From contig NZ_JARXWL010000030.1 of NCBI RefSeq assembly GCF_029893325.1, positions 1-32,576 on the forward strand: a stretch of 32,576 nucleotides of DNA. The letters run 5' to 3'. The notes beneath the pieces are model-generated. The model was not told where the DNA came from and did no database searches. It was given only the letters and a program-made list of their open reading frames with translations. Position 1 is the stretch's first letter. The number at the start of each line of letters is the position of its first letter. This document shows positions 28,388 through 32,576 of this stretch, one piece after another. Position numbers and translations under genes: made by a program. This DNA comes from Enterococcus sp. PF1-24 (GTDB taxonomy: Bacteria; Bacillota; Bacilli; Lactobacillales; Enterococcaceae).

Positions 28388-28430
28388 GTGACAAATCATT
28401 ACTTTTGTCACACGTTACTAAACGCTTTCA
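28388..28430 (+). promoter_or_regulatory. Operator region of the beta-glucoside operon
   Basis: GTGACAAA (28388-28395) and TTTGTCAC (28404-28411) form an 8-bp-arm palindrome with an 8-bp spacer, a fair RpiR operator candidate. Directly after it, ACTAAACGCTTTCA (28417-28430) matches a catabolite repression (cre) site at 12 of 14 positions by my reading. A TAGAAT -10 follows near 28459. Confidence 0.5.
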
Positions 28431-28494
28431 AAATCTATTCAAAGCCCTTTCTTTTCTATAGAATAGCCTTATAGAAGAAAAGGAGTTGTAAAAT

Positions 28495-29784
28495 ATGAAG
28501 TTTATATCTGAGAAAAACATGGATCGCGTGTTAGTAGTTGCTGATAAAATTGCTAACTTTCGCTATCTAAAGGGGATTAGTGATGGTTTGGCTAGTCTGC
28601 TGTCAATTACAATTGTTGGATCAATCTTTTTACTACTGGGGAATTTACCAATTAATGGTTATAGCGAGCTCTTAGCCAAGCTCGGGCTTGATCAAGTGTT
28701 ACCTTTTGCTTATAACTGCTCTGTTGGCTTAATTGCGGTTTATGGAACTTTTTTTATTGCCCAACGCTTCGCACAAACCTTTGATATTGAAGGCAGTATT
28801 GCCGGTTTGCTATCATTAGTAGCTTTCTTTATTGTTACGCCAAGTGTAGCTAGTGAAGATTTTAATGGCTATGCTTTTACATGGTTAGGGGCACAAGGAC
28901 TATTTGTAGCAATTATTATTTCTTTATTAATGAGCAGAATCTATGTTTTTATTATTCAAAAAGATTTTGTCATTAAAATGCCTGATGGTGTGCCACCAAC
29001 GGTTTCTCGTTCTTTTGCGGCAATTATCCCAGCTTTTGTAATTATTACATTATCACTAGTTATTAAAGGCGTTTTTGCCATGACTTCATTTACCAGTATT
29101 CATCATTTTGTTTATCAATTCATTCAAACGCCGTTAGAACACATCGGTGGTAGTTTCGCCGGAATTATGGTTGCTATTCTCGTTATGCAAATTCTTTGGG
29201 TAATGGGGATTCACGGTTCTTTAATTGTTTATAATATTATGACACCAATTTTTTTATCATTAGATACAGCAAACTTAACAGCTTTTTCAAATGGTGAAGC
29301 TTTACCTAATATTGTTGGCGGTGCCTTCATGAATATGTTCGCTGAACTAGGCGGTGCAGGTTGTACCATTGGTTTAAATCTACTTATGCTCTTTATGGCA
29401 CGCAGTCAAAGGTATAAAACTTTAGGTCGCTTAGCGATTGTGCCAAGTATCGGCCGAATTAACGAACCAATTGTTTTCGGAACACCGTTAGTTATGAATC
29501 CAATTATGGCAATTCCTTTTATCGTAGCGCCATTAGCATGTGCTACTTTTGGTTATGTAACTATTTCTTTAGGTATTTTCCCACGTTTAATCGGTGCTTC
29601 TGTTCCAATGGGGATTCCTGTTGTTATTCAAGGCTTGCTGCAAGGAAGTTGGAAATTAGCAGTTTTACACATACTATGTATTATTATAGCAACTTTGATT
29701 TATTTACCATTCTTCCGAATTTTAGATAAACAAGCTTATGAAGAAGAAAATAATATTCAACCGGCTGAGGAAGGAACTTATTAA
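28495..29784 (+). CDS. PTS EIIC component, cellobiose/lactose family
   Basis: A 429-aa membrane permease of the Lac/Cel PTS family with about ten hydrophobic segments. The conserved loop GRINEPIVFGTPLVMNP marks the sugar-binding EIIC domain. It imports and presents a beta-glucoside for phosphorylation, but EIIA and EIIB are not fused or adjacent, so they must come from another locus. An AAAAGGAG site precedes the ATG. The stop abuts the next gene's start (TAAATG), so the two are coupled. Confidence 0.92.
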   Translation: MKFISEKNMDRVLVVADKIANFRYLKGISDGLASLLSITIVGSIFLLLGNLPINGYSELLAKLGLDQVLPFAYNCSVGLIAVYGTFFIAQRFAQTFDIEGSIAGLLSLVAFFIVTPSVASEDFNGYAFTWLGAQGLFVAIIISLLMSRIYVFIIQKDFVIKMPDGVPPTVSRSFAAIIPAFVIITLSLVIKGVFAMTSFTSIHHFVYQFIQTPLEHIGGSFAGIMVAILVMQILWVMGIHGSLIVYNIMTPIFLSLDTANLTAFSNGEALPNIVGGAFMNMFAELGGAGCTIGLNLLMLFMARSQRYKTLGRLAIVPSIGRINEPIVFGTPLVMNPIMAIPFIVAPLACATFGYVTISLGIFPRLIGASVPMGIPVVIQGLLQGSWKLAVLHILCIIIATLIYLPFFRILDKQAYEEENNIQPAEEGTY

Positions 29785-31212
29785 ATGACACTCTCAAAAA
29801 ACTTTTTATGGGGTGGCGCTATTTCTGCCAATCAATCAGAAGGTGCCTACCTAGCAGATGGAAAAGGCTTATCTAACTTTGATAAGTTACCATTAAATGA
29901 TCAACGTCTAAAAACGGTTTATACCGATCAAGAAAATATTTTAGATGATCCAACCGCTTTTTTTCCAAGTCATCAGGCTATTAATTTTTATCAAACCTAT
30001 CATGAAGATATTAAATTACTTGCTGAAATGGGGATTAAATGTTTTCGCTTTTCAATTGCTTGGACACGTCTTTTTCCAACCGGCATGGAAGAAGTAGCAA
30101 ATCCGAATGGGGTAGCTTTTTACGATGATTTAATTGACACTTTATTAAGTTATCAAATTGAACCTTTAGTTACTATCAGTCATTTTGATATCCCTATGTA
30201 TTTAGTTGAAAATTTTGGCGGTTGGGCCGGTCGGGAAACGGTGGATGCTCACTTTACCTTTGCAAAATTTGTGGTTAATCGCTATCATGAAAAAGTTAAA
30301 TATTGGATTCCTTTTAACGAAATGAATATGCTCTTGCACATCCCTTTTGTCGGCGGCGGTTTAACTTTCACTTCAACAGAAAATAAATTGCAAAAACAAT
30401 ATCAGGCCGCTCATCATCAATTAGTTGCCAACGCTAGAATTATTGAATTTGGTAAAAATTTAAATTCTGATTTACAATTTGGTAGTATGTTAGCTGCTGG
30501 AAAATCTTATGCTTATACCGCTAAACCTGAAGATAATTTGGCTTTAATGTTAAAAGAAAGAAATCTATTTTTCTTCGGTGATGTTCAGGCTCGTGGTAAA
30601 TATCCGAATTATGTTGAAGGTCTTTTTGAAAAAGAAAATATTCACCTAGAGATGCAGCCAGATGATAAAAAGCTCTTAGCTGAAAATACTGTAGATTTTA
30701 TTTCTTTTAGTTATTACTCTAGTGATTGTGTAGCTGAAGATGATACTAATTTAGAAAAAGTACGAACAAATGGTTTTACAACGATTAAAAACCCTAACTT
30801 AGTTTCACGAAATAACTCATGGCAAATTGATGAAATTGGTTTACGGATTATGATGAATAATTTATACGACCGCTATAATTTGCCCTTGTTTATTGTTGAA
30901 AATGGCTTAGGGACACCTGATGAGCTTTCGGAAGATGGTTGTGTTCATGATGATTATCGTATTGATTACTTGGATAGACATTTACGTCAAATGATTACTG
31001 CTGTTGAAGAAGATCATATTGAATTGCTGGGCTACACCTCTTGGGGGTGTATTGATTTAACTAGTGTCACAGAGGGACGAATGAGTAAACGCTACGGTTA
31101 TATTTATGTGGACATTGATGATTATGGTCAAGGTAGCCACAAGCGTTATCCTAAAGATAGTTATTATTGGTATCAAAAGGTCATTCAATCCAATGGCGAA
31201 AACTTAAAATAA
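29785..31212 (+). CDS. 6-phospho-beta-glucosidase, GH1
   Basis: A 475-aa glycoside hydrolase family 1 enzyme. Acid/base Glu179 is in FNEMN and nucleophile Glu372 in IVENGLG. The SKRYGYIYVD segment after TEGRM is the phosphate-binding signature of the 6-phospho-glycosidases, which fits a PTS-imported substrate. It cleaves phosphorylated cellobiose, arbutin, salicin or similar sugars in the cytosol. AGGAAGGA in the end of the EIIC gene is its ribosome binding site. Confidence 0.95.
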   Translation: MTLSKNFLWGGAISANQSEGAYLADGKGLSNFDKLPLNDQRLKTVYTDQENILDDPTAFFPSHQAINFYQTYHEDIKLLAEMGIKCFRFSIAWTRLFPTGMEEVANPNGVAFYDDLIDTLLSYQIEPLVTISHFDIPMYLVENFGGWAGRETVDAHFTFAKFVVNRYHEKVKYWIPFNEMNMLLHIPFVGGGLTFTSTENKLQKQYQAAHHQLVANARIIEFGKNLNSDLQFGSMLAAGKSYAYTAKPEDNLALMLKERNLFFFGDVQARGKYPNYVEGLFEKENIHLEMQPDDKKLLAENTVDFISFSYYSSDCVAEDDTNLEKVRTNGFTTIKNPNLVSRNNSWQIDEIGLRIMMNNLYDRYNLPLFIVENGLGTPDELSEDGCVHDDYRIDYLDRHLRQMITAVEEDHIELLGYTSWGCIDLTSVTEGRMSKRYGYIYVDIDDYGQGSHKRYPKDSYYWYQKVIQSNGENLK

Positions 31213-31217
31213 TTTGT

Positions 31218-31247
31218 AAAGTAGCTATTTCGATAGCTACTTTTTTT
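31218..31247 (+). terminator. Terminator of the EIIC-GH1 operon
   Basis: A perfect 11-bp stem (31218-31228 with 31233-31243) with a UUCG tetraloop and a T run to 31247. Confidence 0.94.
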
Positions 31248-31251
31248 GTAA

Positions 31252-31311
31252 TTGACAGCTATCCTTTACAGTGATATATTTATCACACACAAAAAGATAC
31301 AAATATATCAC
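31252..31311 (+). promoter_or_regulatory. Promoter and double operator of the membrane-protein/XRE module
   Basis: TTGACA (31252-31257), 17 bp, TATATT (31275-31280). An inverted repeat GTGATA-TATT-TATCAC (31271-31286) overlaps the -10 box. A related, weaker copy (GATA/TATCAC, 31296-31311) follows at about one helical repeat and a half. This layout suits autorepression by the XRE protein of the module. Confidence 0.75.
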
Positions 31312-31363
31312 ATAGTTTTAAAATTAACTGGATAACATACGGCACGAAAAGGAGTTGAAATTA

Positions 31364-31744
31364 TTGTTCAATCAACGGGTTTCACATTGGATGGGTTATT
31401 TAGGATTTTTGGGTTGTTTGGGGTTTTTAGGTTTTCTACCACAGCTTTCCTTTGCGTTAATCTTTTTTGTTTTCTTTGGCTTTTTCGGATTTTTTTGGGA
31501 GAGCAAATTAAATAAAGAAAAACCTGATGAGCGACTAGTGGAAAATCTTGCACGAGCTAAAAATATTTGTTGGCGGATTGGTTTTGGTGCTATTTTTTGC
31601 TTAATGATTTTATTAAATAGAACTTCATTAAATTTTTCTATAAAATATCATTGTCTAATTGCGATTATTTCTCTTAGTTTTGGCTTAACACAGCTTTTCA
31701 TTCCTTTTTTAACTTATCGTTTTGATAAGAATGAGGAAAGTTAA
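31364..31744 (+). CDS. Small membrane protein, DUF3796-like
   Basis: A 126-aa protein with four likely membrane segments (about 9-25, 28-45, 68-86 and 93-115). The first two are strikingly rich in Gly, Phe and Leu (YLGFLGCLGFLGFL, FFVFFGFFGFFW); this pattern recalls DUF3796 proteins, known as companions of small XRE regulators. The start is TTG at 31364, 9 nt after AAAAGGAG; a TTG at 31355 would overlap that site. It overlaps the XRE gene by 1 nt (TAATG). Function unknown. Confidence 0.75.
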   Translation: MFNQRVSHWMGYLGFLGCLGFLGFLPQLSFALIFFVFFGFFGFFWESKLNKEKPDERLVENLARAKNICWRIGFGAIFCLMILLNRTSLNFSIKYHCLIAIISLSFGLTQLFIPFLTYRFDKNEES

Positions 31745-31947
31745 TGCTGACTAATAAAATTAAAGAATATCGTGAAAAACAAAATATTACCCAACAAGAA
31801 ATAGCTGATTTAACTGACGTGCGGCGGGAAACTATTAGTCGCTTAGAACAAAATAAATACAATCCTTCCTTAGAGTTAGCTATGAAAATAGCTTATTATC
31901 TTAACGTCAGCGTTGAAGAGCTCTTTAATTGGGAAAAAGATCAATAG
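31744..31947 (+). CDS. Small XRE-family repressor (YozG-like)
   Basis: A 67-aa protein that is nearly only an HTH_3 domain: ITQQEIADLTDVRRETISRLEQ is the helix-turn-helix, and NPSLELAMKIAYYLNVSVEELF is the usual C-terminal half. It is coupled to the membrane protein gene by a TAATG overlap with GAGGAAAG upstream. The double inverted repeat at the module's promoter is its probable binding site. Confidence 0.92.
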   Translation: MLTNKIKEYREKQNITQQEIADLTDVRRETISRLEQNKYNPSLELAMKIAYYLNVSVEELFNWEKDQ

Positions 31948-31962
31948 AAAGCAGGTTTTTCT

Positions 31963-32460
31963 TTGTTAAAAATTATCCATGCACAACTAAAAGACTTACC
32001 AAAAATTGTAGCGATTTATAATCAAAGCATTCCTTCCCGTTTAGCGACGGCTGATTTAGAAGAAATTACGGTGGCTTCAAGAGAAGCCTGGTTTCATGCT
32101 CATCAGCCAGATACCCGTCCTTTGTGGATAATTCAAGAAGCTGAGGAAATAATCGGCTGGCTTAGTTTAAGTGATTTTTATGGACGTCCCGCTTATCAAC
32201 AAACCGCTGAAATCAGTATTTACTTAGCGGATACTTGCCAAGGAAAAGGGATTGGTCAAGCGGCGCTGACTTTTGTTGAAAGTCAACTATCACAACTAAA
32301 TGTCACTACCTTATTAGCTTTTGTATTTGCTCACAACACAAGTAGCATTCATTTATTTGAAAAAAACGGCTTTACTACTTGGGGACTTTTACCCGAAGTG
32401 GCTTTGATGGATCAAGATAGACGTGATTTACAAATTTTAGGGAAAAAATATTCTTCTTAA
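31963..32460 (+). CDS. GNAT acetyltransferase, Pat/Bar-like
   Basis: A 165-aa GCN5-related N-acetyltransferase of the phosphinothricin acetyltransferase-like group. The N-terminal DLPKIVAIYNQSIPSRLATAD and the acetyl-CoA loop QGKGIGQAAL are characteristic; FEKNGF near the C-terminus is the final GNAT motif. The substrate is unknown (small amines or amino acid analogues). The start is TTG at 31963 with GCAGG upstream. It lies 15 bp after the XRE gene and may be cotranscribed. It ends about 27 bp before an IS element. Confidence 0.87.
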   Translation: MLKIIHAQLKDLPKIVAIYNQSIPSRLATADLEEITVASREAWFHAHQPDTRPLWIIQEAEEIIGWLSLSDFYGRPAYQQTAEISIYLADTCQGKGIGQAALTFVESQLSQLNVTTLLAFVFAHNTSSIHLFEKNGFTTWGLLPEVALMDQDRRDLQILGKKYSS

Positions 32461-32487
32461 AAAAGAGGCAAAGGGGAATGCAGGGAA

Positions 32488-32576
32488 TGCAACTACTTTT
32501 TGACACAATTTAAAAAGAGCATCTCATTTTAGTCATCTTTTTCCGGTAATCTACTGGTGAAAGGTGACCTAATTTC
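32488..32576 (-). mobile_element. End of an IS3-family insertion sequence, cut by the window
   Basis: From 32488 the sequence begins TGCAACTACTTTTTGACACA, which has the 5'-TG of an IS3-family inverted repeat, and a transposase C-terminus follows on the minus strand. The element continues past 32576. The left flank (32461-32487) is purine-rich with a GAATGCA repeat; a target duplication cannot be tested without the other end. Confidence 0.75.
32510..32576 (-). CDS. IS3-family transposase (OrfB) C-terminus, partial
   Basis: On the minus strand the last 21 codons before the stop (32512-32510) encode KLGHLSPVDYRKKM and a short basic tail, ending in Phe. LSPVDYR is the hallmark end of the rve integrase domain of IS3-family transposases (IS3/IS150-like). 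Only this tail is in the window, so intactness of the gene cannot be judged. Confidence 0.82.
   Translation of the reverse strand, partial: KLGHLSPVDYRKKMTKMRCSF

Overview
The window is low-GC Firmicutes DNA and reads as a chromosomal segment of a Lactobacillales coccus, most likely Enterococcus or a close relative in the Enterococcaceae. The evidence is gene order and gene content: a suf operon next to metNIQ, gcvH and an ArsC/Spx-like gene; the tdk-prfA-prmC-sua5-glyA-upp block; the murT-gatD pair; an LPxTG wall-anchored protein; AGGAGG ribosome binding sites and T-box control. The genus is an inference. Almost everything is core housekeeping; I see no phage, CRISPR, defence or biosynthetic cluster. 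The only mobile DNA is the end of an IS3-family element cut by the right edge.

Left part (1-9070, all minus strand): sufC-sufD-sufS-sufU (Fe-S cluster assembly) ends at a strong bidirectional terminator, with no sufB in the place where it usually follows sufU. Then come metN-metI-metQ (methionine ABC importer) behind a methionine T-box leader, a lone gcvH, an ArsC/Spx-family reductase and rodA. Bacillus subtilis has a similar suf/met/gcvH/yusI neighbourhood, but its met operon uses an S-box.

Middle (9070-20150): a plus-strand CPA-type antiporter sits behind what looks like a fluoride (crcB) riboswitch with an overlapping terminator. A membrane-anchored glycerophosphodiester phosphodiesterase carrying GBS_Bsp-like repeats follows on the minus strand, apparently with a leaderless mRNA. 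Then a tRNA-Thr(CGU), upp, glyA, and tdk-prfA-prmC-sua5 (translation and nucleotide salvage). The sua5/prmC junction carries a dense cluster of DnaA boxes, comparable to the DnaA-box cluster known near ywlC (the sua5 orthologue) in B. subtilis. An MFS exporter closes this part.

Right part (20150-32576): an LPxTG surface protein of unknown function, a KtrB-type K+ channel subunit, murT-gatD (lipid II D-Glu amidation), manA, a serine beta-lactamase-like hydrolase, and an RpiR regulator upstream of a small beta-glucoside operon (PTS EIIC plus GH1 6-phospho-beta-glucosidase, without EIIA or EIIB). A short self-contained membrane-protein/XRE-regulator module with its own operator-promoter follows, then a GNAT acetyltransferase and the IS3-family end.

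The most noteworthy items are the DnaA-box cluster, the fluoride-switch/antiporter pair, the suf operon without sufB, the leaderless GDPD gene, and the small membrane-protein/XRE module. No wholly new system is demonstrated.
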